From positions 186,001 through 250,000 of the forward strand of contig NZ_LRML01000003.1 of the NCBI RefSeq assembly GCF_001647285.1: DNA of 64,000 nt. The letters are read 5' to 3'. Positions 43,063 to 52,183 of the stretch are shown piece by piece. The first letter of the stretch is position 1, and every line of letters starts with the position of its first letter. The stretch comes from Rufibacter roseus (lineage in GTDB: Bacteria; Bacteroidota; Bacteroidia; Cytophagales; Hymenobacteraceae). Under the pieces are notes generated by a model. That model was given only the letters and a program-made list of their open reading frames with translations, was not told the origin of the DNA and made no database searches. The position numbers and the translations under genes were made by a program.

Positions 43063-43075
43063 CATATCTAACTTT

Positions 43076-43115
43076 CTGTTTTCGACCTGTTTTTCAAAAA
43101 ACAGCTCCAAAACAA
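43076..43115. repeat. CTGTTTT palindrome, copy 21
   Basis: Arms CTGTTTTCGAC / AGCTCCAAAAC; inner CTGTTTTT / AAAAACAG intact. Confidence 0.7.
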
Positions 43116-43149
43116 AAGCCACCTCTTACTTTTGCACCTCCACCAACAC

Positions 43150-43184
43150 AATTCTTAATTCTTCATTCATAATTCTTAATTAAA
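43150..43184 (+). repeat. Seven-base periodic tract (AATTCTT type)
   Basis: Units AATTCTT, AATTCTT, CATTCAT, AATTCTT, AATTAAA, ending four bases before the GTG start of the next gene. Confidence 0.6.
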
Positions 43185-43188
43185 AGAA

Positions 43189-44661
43189 GTGTCTCCACTC
43201 CTCATCCTTTTCATCATCATAGGTTACTTTTTCCTGCTGCTGGGAGTTTCTTTGGCCACGGGCAAAAAGGGCGAATCTACGGCAGGCTTTTTCCTGGCTA
43301 ACCGCCAGTCGCCGTGGTATGTGGTGGCGTTTGGTATGATTGGCACCACCCTCTCGGGCATTACCTTTGTGTCTATTCCGGGCATGGTGCAGAAGACGGG
43401 GTTTACCTATCTGCAGATGGTGCTGGGCTACGTGCTGGGCTATGTGGTGATTGCGTTGGTGCTGCTGCCGCTGTATTACCGCCTGAACCTGGTGTCTATC
43501 TATACCTATTTGGAGGGTCGGCTGGGATATTGGTCTTATAAAACAGGCAGCGCTTTTTTCCTGCTGTCACGCACGCTGAGTGCAGCGCTGCGGCTATATC
43601 TGGTAGCGGGAGTGCTGCAACTGGCGGTGTTCGGTCCTTTGGGAGTGCCTTTTGCCGGCACTGTTTTCCTGACCATCGGGTTTATCTGGCTTTATACATT
43701 CAGGGGCGGCATGAAAACCATTATCTGGACCGATATGCTGCAAACGCTGGCCATGCTTTTGTGTCTGGGGGTTAGCATCTGGCTAATTTCAGAGGAATTG
43801 AATCTTGGCTTCTCTGGATTAGTGCATACCATAACCGACAGTCCGTCTTCCCAGCTTTTTATCTGGGACCCCAAGGCTCCCAACTTTTTTGTGAAGCAAG
43901 TGTTGGCGGGCATGTTCATTACCATTGCCATGACAGGGCTTGACCAGGACATGATGCAGAAAAACCTTAGCTGCCGCAACCTGCCCGATGCCCAGAAGAA
44001 TATGTTCTGGTTCACGGTTATTCTGGTGGTGGTGAATGTGCTGTTCCTGTGCCTGGGGCTACTACTGTACTTCTATGCGGCACAAGCAGGCATAACGCTC
44101 CCAGACAAAGGCGATGACGTTTTCCCTTTCTTAGCCCTGAACCATTTTTCAGCGTTTGCAGGAATCGCGTTTGTTCTGGGCATCACTGCCATCACCTACG
44201 CCTCCGCCGACTCTGCCCTTACCTCGCTCACTACTTCCTTTTGCGTAGACTTCCTGAACTTCAAACACCGGCCGGAGCCCCAGCGCATCAGGTACAAAAA
44301 CTGGGTGCATCTGGGCTTCTCTTTTCTGCTGCTGCTGGTGATATTGGCGTTCCGGTACTACAACAACGAGAGCATCATTGCGCTGCTGTTCACGCTGGTA
44401 GGCTACACTTATGGCCCGTTGCTGGGCATGTTCACCTTTGGCATGCTTACCCGCCGTTCCGTACAAGACCGATTTGTTCCTGCCATTGCTGTTCTCTCGC
44501 CGGCGCTTACTTATGTTATCAGCAGCAACTCCGCTGACTGGTTCTGGGGCTACCAGTTTGGGTTTGAGGTGTTGCTGTTGAACGGTCTGCTGATGTTACT
44601 GGGGCTGCTGCTGGTTTCTAAAAATAATAGTTTACAAAATTTCAGTAAATCTTTATATTAA
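43189..44661 (+). CDS. Sodium:solute symporter (SSS family), copy 2, GTG start
   Basis: A 490-residue paralogue of the preceding transporter. The GTG at 43189 aligns with the ATG of copy 1 (SPLLILFIIIGYFF against SSTLILGIIAAYFC), and no ATG lies nearby. Shared landmarks: FLANRQSPWYVVAFGMIGTTLSG, GLDQDMMQKNLSCRN, ITYASADSALTSLTTSFCVD. The middle helices differ more (LFIWDPKAPNFFVKQ), so substrates may differ. The leader is a seven-base periodic tract rather than a ribosome-binding site. Confidence 0.91.
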   Translation: MSPLLILFIIIGYFFLLLGVSLATGKKGESTAGFFLANRQSPWYVVAFGMIGTTLSGITFVSIPGMVQKTGFTYLQMVLGYVLGYVVIALVLLPLYYRLNLVSIYTYLEGRLGYWSYKTGSAFFLLSRTLSAALRLYLVAGVLQLAVFGPLGVPFAGTVFLTIGFIWLYTFRGGMKTIIWTDMLQTLAMLLCLGVSIWLISEELNLGFSGLVHTITDSPSSQLFIWDPKAPNFFVKQVLAGMFITIAMTGLDQDMMQKNLSCRNLPDAQKNMFWFTVILVVVNVLFLCLGLLLYFYAAQAGITLPDKGDDVFPFLALNHFSAFAGIAFVLGITAITYASADSALTSLTTSFCVDFLNFKHRPEPQRIRYKNWVHLGFSFLLLLVILAFRYYNNESIIALLFTLVGYTYGPLLGMFTFGMLTRRSVQDRFVPAIAVLSPALTYVISSNSADWFWGYQFGFEVLLLNGLLMLLGLLLVSKNNSLQNFSKSLY

Positions 44662-44686
44662 GGAAAATCAACTCATCTAGCACACA

Positions 44687-44983
44687 ATGAAAAAAATTCT
44701 TTTGACACTTGCTTTCTCCTCAGCTCTCCTAAGTTGTAACAATGACCAGAAAAAGGCAGAAGAGGTAATAATTAAATATGAAAAAGAAAATTTGCCTTAT
44801 ATAAAAGGTTATGAATCTGTTGCGTTTGATAAATTAACTTTAATTCAAGATAAAGACAACGTACCTCAACGGTATAGAATACTACATAAATTTAGAATTG
44901 GGAATGAAGGCTATCTCGTTAAAAGGCGCTACCACTTAGATTTAGCTCTTTCCAATGTAACTCATGCTGTTACTCTCGAATAA
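44687..44983 (+). CDS. Small lipoprotein (98 aa)
   Basis: Not a named family. Lipobox in LAFSSALLSCNNDQ gives a lipid-anchored Cys17. The mature 80 residues are charged and AT-coded (KKAEEVIIKYEKENLPYIKGYESVAF ... FRIGNEGYLVKRRYHLDL), with base use clearly different from the symporters on the left. Its 26-base distance from the symporter stop suggests read-through, but the composition hints at independent acquisition. Confidence 0.7.
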   Translation: MKKILLTLAFSSALLSCNNDQKKAEEVIIKYEKENLPYIKGYESVAFDKLTLIQDKDNVPQRYRILHKFRIGNEGYLVKRRYHLDLALSNVTHAVTLE

Positions 44984-45026
44984 ACGAGCTTGTAAGCTTT
45001 AGAAGTTTTATTTCCGCTGTATTGTC

Positions 45027-45034
45027 TACCTTTG
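45027..45034 (+). promoter_or_regulatory. Candidate -7 box upstream of the ABC exporter
   Basis: TACCTTTG matches TAnnTTTG; 138 bases before the ATG. No clear -33 element. Confidence 0.3.
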
Positions 45035-45066
45035 TGCGATTTGCGCCAGGCAAAGCTAAACCTAGG

Positions 45067-45107
45067 CCGTTTTTAGCCAGTTTTCCTGAAAACAGCTCTA
45101 AAACAGG
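45067..45107. repeat. CTGTTTT palindrome, copy 22
   Basis: Between the candidate -7 box and the ABC exporter start, so probably in its leader. Confidence 0.65.
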
Positions 45108-45171
45108 AGTAGCTTATCACTTGGTGCACCATCGGCGAGAGCCGAAATTTTTATTATTCAATTATTAGTAC

Positions 45172-46986
45172 ATGGCAAAACGCGGATTTGGCTCGGCAAA
45201 CGGGCAGGAGACTGAGGGAAGAAAGAAACTCAGCAAGGAAAGTCTCCAACGCGGTCTTCAGGTATTCCGGTTCACCCTGCCTTACAAGGGCAAATTCATC
45301 ATAGGGCTGATCTTCCTGCTTTTCTCCAGCCTCACGTTCATGGGCTTTCCGGCGCTAACGGGGGTGTTGTTAGACGCGGCCACCGGTAACGAAACTGCCT
45401 TTACCCAAGATTTAGACCTTATTGCGCTGGCTCTTTTCGGGGTGATATTACTACAAGGCATTTTCTCCTTTTTCAGGGTTTACTTTTTTGCGCAGGTGAG
45501 CGAAAATTCCATCGCTGACATCCGTAAAAGTCTCTACTCACAGTTCATGGGGCTACCCATCACGTTTTATGAGCAGCGCCGCGTGGGCGAAATCACCAGC
45601 CGCATCACGTCAGATGTCAGTTATATACAAGACACTTTCTCTATCACGCTGGCCGAACTTTTCCGGCAGGTGACCACCTTGGTAGTAGGCGTTGGGCTTA
45701 TCATGTACTACTCCGTAAAGCTCTCTTTGTTCATGCTGGCCACGTTTCCGGTGCTGGTGATTTTTGCCATGATTTTCGGGAAACGGCTGAAAAAACTGTC
45801 TAAGAAAACGCAGGACGAATTAGCCGTGACCAACGTGATTGTAGAAGAAACCCTGCAAGCTATACAGGTGGTGAAGGCGTTTACGAACGAACTATTTGAG
45901 ATTAAGCGCTACCGCAGCGCCATTGGCCGGTCTGTAAACACAGCCATTACCACCTCCATCTACCGGGGAGCTTTCATTTCCTTTATTATCATTGGTCTGT
46001 TTGGTGGTATTATTCTGGTGATCTGGTACGGCGCCACCTTAGTGCAACGCGGTGACCTTAGCCTGGGTGAGTTGACGTCTTTTGTGCTATACACCATGTT
46101 TATTGGCGCCTCAGTAGCTGGCTTAGGTGATTTGTATGCCAAGATTCAAGTGTCCATGGGTGCCTCAGAGCGGATTCTGGAAATTCTGGACATGCCCGCG
46201 GAGCAACCGGAACTGGGATTACAGCCATCGGCGGTGCGGTTCAACGGCAACGTACGCTATGAGCACGTGGGCTTCTCCTACCCTACCCGCCCCGATTTGC
46301 AGGTGCTCCATAACATCCATTTTGAAATAAGAGCCGGCGAGAAAATTGCGTTGGTAGGGCCTAGCGGAGCCGGAAAGTCTACCATTGTGCAACTGCTCAT
46401 GAAGTTCTACCAGGTAGACCAGGGCAGCATTTTTGTAGATGGCCAGAACATCAACTTCATGCCCTTGAATGACCTGCGCAGCAACGTAGGTATAGTACCG
46501 CAGGAAGTGCTGCTGTTTGGTGGTACCATCCGCGAGAACATTGCTTACGGCAGGCCCGATGCCACCGAGGAAGAAATCTGGGAAGCCGCCCAGAAAGCCA
46601 ATGCTTTGCAGTTCATTCAGTCGTTCCCCGAGGCGTTTGACACAATTGTGGGAGAACGAGGCGTAAAACTGTCTGGAGGACAGCGCCAGCGTATTGCCAT
46701 TGCCCGCGCCATTCTAAAAAACCCTGCCATTCTCATTCTGGACGAGGCCACCAGCTCGTTGGATTCCGAATCGGAGAAATTGGTGCAGGATGCCATGGAT
46801 GAACTCATGAAAGACCGCACGACCATCATCATCGCGCACCGTTTGGCTACTATCAGAAAAGTGGACAAGATTCTTGTGATTGACCGCGGTCAAATTGCTG
46901 AGGAAGGCACCCATGACCAGCTCTCTGGCAACCCCAACGGCATTTACGCTAACCTGCTCAAGCTGCAGTTTAATACGGTCGAGTAA
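45172..46986 (+). CDS. ABC exporter, fused permease and ATPase (MsbA-like)
   Basis: A 604-residue half-transporter acting as a homodimer or with a partner. N-terminal membrane domain with six helices (residues about 40-330), coupling segments such as GLPITFYEQRRVGEITSRI, then the ATPase: Walker A GPSGAGKST (near residue 402), Q-loop VPQEVLLFGGT, signature LSGGQRQR, Walker B ILILDEATS and H-loop IIIAHRL. The substrate may be lipid, drug or peptide; MsbA-like is the nearest group by layout. Closed by its own terminator. Confidence 0.92.
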   Translation: MAKRGFGSANGQETEGRKKLSKESLQRGLQVFRFTLPYKGKFIIGLIFLLFSSLTFMGFPALTGVLLDAATGNETAFTQDLDLIALALFGVILLQGIFSFFRVYFFAQVSENSIADIRKSLYSQFMGLPITFYEQRRVGEITSRITSDVSYIQDTFSITLAELFRQVTTLVVGVGLIMYYSVKLSLFMLATFPVLVIFAMIFGKRLKKLSKKTQDELAVTNVIVEETLQAIQVVKAFTNELFEIKRYRSAIGRSVNTAITTSIYRGAFISFIIIGLFGGIILVIWYGATLVQRGDLSLGELTSFVLYTMFIGASVAGLGDLYAKIQVSMGASERILEILDMPAEQPELGLQPSAVRFNGNVRYEHVGFSYPTRPDLQVLHNIHFEIRAGEKIALVGPSGAGKSTIVQLLMKFYQVDQGSIFVDGQNINFMPLNDLRSNVGIVPQEVLLFGGTIRENIAYGRPDATEEEIWEAAQKANALQFIQSFPEAFDTIVGERGVKLSGGQRQRIAIARAILKNPAILILDEATSSLDSESEKLVQDAMDELMKDRTTIIIAHRLATIRKVDKILVIDRGQIAEEGTHDQLSGNPNGIYANLLKLQFNTVE

Positions 46987-46997
46987 ACCTAAAACAG

Positions 46998-47028
46998 AAA
47001 AGAGCGCCTTATCAGCGCTCTTTTTTTG
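46998..47028 (+). terminator. Terminator of the ABC exporter
   Basis: AAAGAGCGC / GCGCTCTTT, 7-base loop, T7. Confidence 0.85.
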
Positions 47029-47106
47029 TGCCATTTTGTTTGTGTGAATGTAAAATCTTATGTGCACCAGAAAGCTAACATCTGTTCGTTATACAAAACA
47101 ACTGTC

Positions 47107-47148
47107 CTGTTTTCTGCTTAATTTTGAAAAAATACACCAAAAACACGC
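47107..47148. repeat. CTGTTTT palindrome, copy 23, abutting a start codon
   Basis: Right end AAAAACACGC runs directly into the ATG of the amidohydrolase gene. Confidence 0.65.
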
Positions 47149-50100
47149 ATGCGTAAACCCTTTATACTGTTCCTCTCCCTGGCGTGCGGCTGGTCCTCAT
47201 TAGCCCAAGCCCAGGAAGACAAAAAGAAATGGTCCGTTACTGATAATCACGGGCCGAACAAGCAAATCACTATCTCCGTTTCTGAAGGCACCTGGATGAA
47301 CCTGGACGTGAGCCCGGACGGAAAAGAAATTGTCTTCGACCTGCTAGGCGATATTTACAAAATGCCGATTACTGGCGGCCAGGCTACCTTGTTGGCCGGC
47401 GGACCCGCGTATGAGGTACAACCTCGGTTCAGCCCCAACGGCAAGCTCATCTCTTTTATCTCAGACAAAGAAGGTGGTGATAATATTTGGGTCATGAACC
47501 CAGACGGCAGCAATGCTAAATCTGTCACCAAAGAAACCTTCCGGTTAGTGAACAACGCCGTATGGTCGCCAGACGGTCAGTACCTCATTGCCCGCAAGCA
47601 CTTCACCGCGGGTCGCTCATTGGGCGCTGGCGAAATGTGGCAGTACCACTTTGCCGGCGGTACGGGCATGCAGCTGACCAAACGCAAAAACGAGCAACAA
47701 GACGCCGGTGAGCCTTTTGTGTCGCCAGACGGCAAGTACGTGTACTTCTCTGAAGACATGAGCGGCGGCTCTACCTTTGAGTACAACAAAGACCCGAACG
47801 GTCAGATTTATATCATCCGCCGCGTGAACCGCCAGACCGGTGAAATTGAAAATGTAGTAGGCGGCAACGGCAGCGCCATGCGACCTACTATTTCGCCGGA
47901 CGGCAAAACCTTGGCGTTTGTGCGCCGCGTGCGGAATAAAAGCGTGCTGTACGTGCATGACCTGAAAACCGGCGAGGAGCGCCCGGTGTACGATCAACTG
48001 AGCAAAGACCAGCAGGAAGCGTGGGCTATCTTCGGGGTGTACCCTAACTTTGACTTCACGCCTGACGGAAAGAATATTGTCATCTGGGCGAAAGGGAAAC
48101 TCTGGAATGTGGACGTAGCCAAAGCTGCAGCCAAAGAAATTCCATTCAAAGTGTCGGCGCAGCATAGTATTGCGGAGGCAGTAAAACACGTGGCTACGCC
48201 AGAAGAGGTAGCACCTAAGCATTTCACGGCCAAAATGATCCGGAACGCTATAACATCTCCTGATGGCAAAACGCTGGTATTCAACGCCGCTGGCTACCTC
48301 TGGAAAAAACAACTGCCTAACGGCAAACCCGAGCGGATCACCAACAGTACTGACTTTGAGTTCTACCCCTCATTCAGCCCCGACGGCAAGGAAGTAGTGT
48401 ACAGCACCTGGGACGATGACAAGCACGGAGCGCTTTACGTTTCTGCCCTGAAATTCGGAAAACCCCGCAAAATCACCTCAGACAAAGGCTTCTACGTAAA
48501 TCCATCTTTCTCACCGGACGGCAAGCAGATTGTCTTCCAGAAAGATCGCGGCAACGACCACATGGGCCACACCCACGGCAAAGAACCGGGCATTTACGTG
48601 ATGCCTGCCAAAGGAGGAGAAGCAAAGCTGGTACAGAAGAATGGAGTGATGCCATTGTTCAACAAAGACGGCTCGCGCATCTTCTTTATGTCCGGTGAAG
48701 GCGAAGGCGTTGCTTTTAAAAGTGCTGACCTGCACGGCAAGGAAGTACAAACCCACTTCACTTCTAAATACGCGAACCAATTCACTCCCAGCCCCGACAA
48801 CCAATGGATTGCCTGGACTGAGTTATTCAACGTGTACATAGCGCCGTTCCCGGCTGCAGGCAAAGGCTTAGACCTAAGCGCCGATACAAAATCAGTACCC
48901 GTAGCCCGCGTAACCCGTGATGCCGGCACCAGCGTGCATTGGTCTAGTGACAGCAAGAAACTGCACTGGATGCTGGGCGAAGAATACTTCACCAACGACC
49001 TGAAAATCCGCTTCAAGTTCGTAGAGGGCGCCGTAGCTAACATTCCGCCTATTGACTCAGTGGGTGTAAAAGTAGGCTTGCAGCTGAACTCAGACATTCC
49101 GCAAGGAAAAGTAGCGTTCACCAATGCCCGTATCATCACCATGAAAGGCGATGAAGTGATTGAAAACGGCACCTTATTAGTAGACGGAAACAGAATAGTG
49201 GCGGTGGGCACTGCTGGTTCAGTGCAAGTACCAGCCGGAGCCAAGGTAATAGACGCTCAAGGTAAAACCATCATGCCAGGTCTGGTAGACGTGCACGCGC
49301 ACTTAGGCACATTCCGGTTGGGCATGAGCCCAAAAAAGCAATGGTCTTACCTGGCAAATCTGGCTTATGGCGTTACCACCACCCACGACCCCTCTTCCAG
49401 CACCGAGATGGTGTTCAGCCAGAGCGAGATGGTGAAAGCTGGGAACATGGTGGGTCCGCGTATCTTCTCTACGGGCACCATTCTGTACGGCGCCGATGGT
49501 AATTTCAAAGCCGTTATCAATGGTTTGGATGATGCCCGTTCGCACCTCCGCAGGTTGAAAGCGGTGGGCGCTTTCTCTGTGAAAAGTTACAACCAACCCC
49601 GTCGTGAGCAACGCCAGCAGGTGATCCAGGCAGCTCGGGAACTGGATATGTCGGTGGTGCCGGAGGGCGGTTCCACGTTCTTCCACAACATGACCATGAT
49701 TCTGGATGGCCACACCGGCATAGAGCATAATATTCCCATTGCGCCTGTTTATGATGACGTGTTACAGTTATGGGCAGGCAGCAAGACCGGCTATACTCCT
49801 ACCCTTATCGTAAATTACGGCGGCAACTCAGGCGAGTACTACTGGTATCAAAAAACCAACGTGTGGGACAAAGACCGTCTGCTGCGCTTCACGCCAAGAG
49901 CCGTGATTGACGGCCGCTCGCGCCGCGTAACTCATGTGCCAGACGAAGAATATGACAACGGCTACATAGCCACTTCCCGTACTCTAAAAGCTCTGACTGA
50001 CCGCGGCGTGAAAGTAAACCTAGGCGCCCACGGCCAGCTCCAAGGCTTGGGCGCCCACTGGGAACTCTGGATGCTGCAGCAAGGCGGCATGACCAATTTA

Positions 50101-50436
50101 GAGGCCTTACGTGCTGCTACCCTGAACGGTGCTCATTATTTAGGCATGGACAAAGAACTGGGCTCACTGGAGACAGGCAAACTAGCTGATATCATAGTGC
50201 TTGACAAGAACCCGCTGGAGAACATCCAGAATACCGAGAGCGTGCGCTATACTATGGTGAATGGTCGTCTTTATGACGCTGAAACCCTAACGGAGGTTGG
50301 CAACTACAACAAACCTTTGGGCAAGTTCTACTGGAGCAACAACAACACCAGCACGTTTGACTGGCATGATGACCTGAACACTCGCTTCTACGGCATAGCT
50401 GGGGAAGCCTGCGGTTGCCATGGACATACGCACTAG
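47149..50436 (+). CDS. TolB-like beta-propeller / amidohydrolase fusion
   Basis: A 1095-residue exported protein. Signal peptide to about residue 22 (SSLAQAQ). Residues about 45-600 carry repeated propeller blades with the PD40-type words SPDGKEIVFD, SPNGKLISFIS, SPDGKTLAFVRR, SPDGKQIVFQ. From about residue 660 an amidohydrolase follows: metal-binding VDVHAHLG (near 714), EHNIPIAP and LGAHGQLQG later, and the usual LGSLETGKLADIIVLDKNPLE. It ends in GEACGCHGHTH, a possible extra metal-binding tail. Bacteroidota have many such proteins of unknown substrate, probably dipeptide or cyclic amide hydrolases of the periplasm. Confidence 0.92.
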   Translation: MRKPFILFLSLACGWSSLAQAQEDKKKWSVTDNHGPNKQITISVSEGTWMNLDVSPDGKEIVFDLLGDIYKMPITGGQATLLAGGPAYEVQPRFSPNGKLISFISDKEGGDNIWVMNPDGSNAKSVTKETFRLVNNAVWSPDGQYLIARKHFTAGRSLGAGEMWQYHFAGGTGMQLTKRKNEQQDAGEPFVSPDGKYVYFSEDMSGGSTFEYNKDPNGQIYIIRRVNRQTGEIENVVGGNGSAMRPTISPDGKTLAFVRRVRNKSVLYVHDLKTGEERPVYDQLSKDQQEAWAIFGVYPNFDFTPDGKNIVIWAKGKLWNVDVAKAAAKEIPFKVSAQHSIAEAVKHVATPEEVAPKHFTAKMIRNAITSPDGKTLVFNAAGYLWKKQLPNGKPERITNSTDFEFYPSFSPDGKEVVYSTWDDDKHGALYVSALKFGKPRKITSDKGFYVNPSFSPDGKQIVFQKDRGNDHMGHTHGKEPGIYVMPAKGGEAKLVQKNGVMPLFNKDGSRIFFMSGEGEGVAFKSADLHGKEVQTHFTSKYANQFTPSPDNQWIAWTELFNVYIAPFPAAGKGLDLSADTKSVPVARVTRDAGTSVHWSSDSKKLHWMLGEEYFTNDLKIRFKFVEGAVANIPPIDSVGVKVGLQLNSDIPQGKVAFTNARIITMKGDEVIENGTLLVDGNRIVAVGTAGSVQVPAGAKVIDAQGKTIMPGLVDVHAHLGTFRLGMSPKKQWSYLANLAYGVTTTHDPSSSTEMVFSQSEMVKAGNMVGPRIFSTGTILYGADGNFKAVINGLDDARSHLRRLKAVGAFSVKSYNQPRREQRQQVIQAARELDMSVVPEGGSTFFHNMTMILDGHTGIEHNIPIAPVYDDVLQLWAGSKTGYTPTLIVNYGGNSGEYYWYQKTNVWDKDRLLRFTPRAVIDGRSRRVTHVPDEEYDNGYIATSRTLKALTDRGVKVNLGAHGQLQGLGAHWELWMLQQGGMTNLEALRAATLNGAHYLGMDKELGSLETGKLADIIVLDKNPLENIQNTESVRYTMVNGRLYDAETLTEVGNYNKPLGKFYWSNNNTSTFDWHDDLNTRFYGIAGEACGCHGHTH

Positions 50437-50473
50437 CGCTTCGCTAAATTAAAAATTAGAAATGGAGCAGGTT

Positions 50474-50503
50474 CTGTTTTAGGCCTGTTTTACTAAAAAG
50501 AGC
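50474..50503. repeat. CTGTTTT palindrome, copy 24, half replaced by a terminator
   Basis: Left half and centre are present (CTGTTTTAGGCCTGTTTT); the right half is taken over by the terminator stem. Confidence 0.55.
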
Positions 50504-50530
50504 CGGGAAACGATTCCCGGCTCTTTTTCT
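50496..50530 (+). terminator. Terminator of the amidohydrolase gene
   Basis: AAGAGCCGGGAA / TTCCCGGCTCTT with ACGA loop, then TTTCTTTT. Confidence 0.85.
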
Positions 50531-50613
50531 TTTGTAAATGGATTGGTATTAATATGTTTCTGCTGGAAGTTGCTCAGCAGAGGTTAACCCGCCTCACCAA
50601 GGAGGCAGGGCTG

Positions 50614-50780
50614 TTAAGTTCTCCACTGTTCGAGATTTGCAATCCTGAACTTTGTATCCTTCAGATTTGCAATCCGCAGCTTTCCTTTATAATGGTGCAG
50701 CAACGGGGATTACAAATCCCCTGAATACCCGCTTCCGGATTGCAAATCCGGAAGAGCAACTTCTTGTAGTGAGAACTTAA
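50614..50780 (-). repeat. MITE-like 167-bp element, copy 2
   Basis: Inverted copy of 3124-3291. Perfect 10-base terminal inverted repeats TTAAGTTCTC (50614) and GAGAACTTAA (50771). The same four AAATCC/GGATT palindromes occur in the same order, many with compensating changes. Confidence 0.78.
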
Positions 50781-50867
50781 CAGCTCTACCTCCTTTGAGG
50801 GGAGTTTCGTTGCATAATAAGGGGCTGATGCTTTAGCCATCTTTTGCTATTAGTAACCGCTGAAACC

Positions 50868-50962
50868 GCTCTTCCGGATTTACTAATCCGGAAGCCCTCT
50901 GTCGGGGATTTCCTAATCTTCGTACCACAGCAGACGCCAAAAAGGGGATTGATAAATCCCCA
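50868..50962. repeat. Degenerate relative of the MITE-like element
   Basis: CTTCCGGATT...AATCCGGAAG, GGGGATT and GGGGATTGATAAATCCCC again, without the terminal repeats. The 860 bases from 50437 to 51298 hold no gene I can support. Confidence 0.5.
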
Positions 50963-51073
50963 CAGCATCAAACGATAGGCGCAGGAGTACATATCTTTTT
51001 ACATGTTACTCATATTTTCACCTTCTCACCCAAATCTCCTATTTAACCGCAACTTCCTAGGCTACAGCAAGAA

Positions 51074-51112
51074 CCGTTTTTGCCTTACTTTTCAAAAACG
51101 GCACTAAAACAG
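51074..51112. repeat. CTGTTTT palindrome, copy 25
   Basis: Outer arms CCGTTTTTGCC / GGCACTAAAAC; inner CCGTTTTT... has a matching AAAAACGG, another paired change. Confidence 0.65.
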
Positions 51113-51298
51113 CAATTCTGCTTTCGTTTCGTCAATTCTATTGCAGATTCTTCACGGCCTCCACAGAAATTCCTGAACCTCAATTAATTTTTAGTAAATT
51201 CTGAACCAAACCGTTGGTTATTTCATTTTTTATATGAAATCTTTGCATAGAGACTCACTGTAGAAGTCTCATTACTATTTCGATATTTATTTAATTCG

Positions 51299-51430
51299 AT
51301 GAATAAAAAGTCGCTTTTATCAGTTGTGACCGCAACGGTAAAACGCTCCCTTCTGGCGAGTGCGCTTTTTTCTGTTCTTCCCAGAACAGTTTTTTGTGAA
51401 CCCATTTACCTTACCCGACCGAGGCGCTAG
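51299..51430 (+). CDS. Candidate 43-aa leader peptide of the arginine cluster
   Basis: ATG at 51299 opens a 43-codon frame: a basic start, a hydrophobic middle (SLLASALFSVLP) and an arginine-rich end (LTRPRR then TAG). Five arginine codons occur, two at the very end, 115 bases before the first arginine gene. Inverted repeats follow the stop (GGCCACCGGCC; TTGTCTCAGACAA). This would suit a leader that senses arginine, but a terminator-like hairpin lies inside the frame and no ribosome-binding site is evident. It may equally be a gene remnant or chance. Confidence 0.25.
   Translation: MNKKSLLSVVTATVKRSLLASALFSVLPRTVFCEPIYLTRPRR
51372..51396 (+). terminator. Terminator-like hairpin upstream of the arginine cluster
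   Basis: CTGTTCT / AGAACAG around TCCC, followed by TTTTTTG. It could end a short transcript before the arginine genes. Confidence 0.45.
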
Positions 51431-51478
51431 GCCACCGGCCACCGTTGTCTCAGACAACAAAACCGGGCTCTATCCTGT

Positions 51479-51498
51479 ATGTCAATAACATATTGACA
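51479..51498. promoter_or_regulatory. Inverted repeat ahead of the arginine cluster
   Basis: TGTCAATAACATATTGACA: 8-base arms with a 3-base spacer, 47 bases before the first ATG. Operator-like; the binding protein is unknown. Confidence 0.4.
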
Positions 51499-51544
51499 AC
51501 AGAAATCTATTTTCTTTTTAGTAATCTCTTCAATTTATATACCA

Positions 51545-52177
51545 ATGCGTATGTACGCTACGGCTGTAGAGTTACAGCCCATTGCACCTGTTTCCATGGA
51601 AACTACTTCTAACGACTTCTCTGTGGTGGTAGCCACTGAGGAACATACTCCTTTTGCCCAGCAAATTTGCGACGAGATGGAAGCCTCGGCCAAGGCGCGC
51701 GGCACCGGTATTGCCAAGCGCTCTCCAGAATACGTGGCCAAAAAAATGGAAGAGGGCAAAGCGGTCATCGCATTCAAAGCAGATGGTACGTGGGCTGGCT
51801 TCTGTTACATTGAGACCTGGGGACACGGCGAGTACGTAGCAAACTCCGGCCTCATTGTAGCGCCCGAACTCCGCAAAAGCGGCCTGGCTAAACGCATCAA
51901 AGAAAAAATCTTCGAACTGTCCCGCACCAAATATCCAGAGGCCAAAATCTTCGGCTTGACCACAGCGCTGGCGGTAATGAAGATAAATTCAGACCTGGGC
52001 TATCGTCCGGTTACCTATTCAGAACTCACCAAAGACGAAGAGTTCTGGAAAGGCTGCCGCAGCTGTGTCAACTTTGACATTCTCACGGCCAAAGAGCGCA
52101 GCAACTGCCTTTGCACGGCTATGTTGTTTGTGCCGCCCAAACCTTCGGAAGGCTCTGACAATTCTCTAAAGCAGTAA
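51545..52177 (+). CDS. GNAT N-acyltransferase, probable N-acylglutamate synthase
   Basis: A 210-residue GNAT protein placed first in the arginine cluster. The conserved part begins at about residue 24 (FSVVVATEEHTPFAQQICDEME) and shows the acyl-CoA loop APELRKSGLAKRIKE. The ATG at 51596 is an equally good start. The cluster lacks ArgA and ArgJ, so this protein is the natural candidate for step one, making N-acetyl- or, given the Val90 transcarbamylase downstream, N-succinylglutamate (inference). Proteins of this type at the same place in other Bacteroidota have been proposed for that role, as I recall. The C-terminus has a cysteine-bearing CRSCVNFDIL. Confidence 0.78.
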   Translation: MRMYATAVELQPIAPVSMETTSNDFSVVVATEEHTPFAQQICDEMEASAKARGTGIAKRSPEYVAKKMEEGKAVIAFKADGTWAGFCYIETWGHGEYVANSGLIVAPELRKSGLAKRIKEKIFELSRTKYPEAKIFGLTTALAVMKINSDLGYRPVTYSELTKDEEFWKGCRSCVNFDILTAKERSNCLCTAMLFVPPKPSEGSDNSLKQ

Positions 52178-52183
52178 AATGAA

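Noticed and set aside
51223-51405. 60-codon minus-strand frame upstream of the arginine cluster
   Set aside because: Low-complexity, unrecognised, and antisense to hairpins; no supporting signal.
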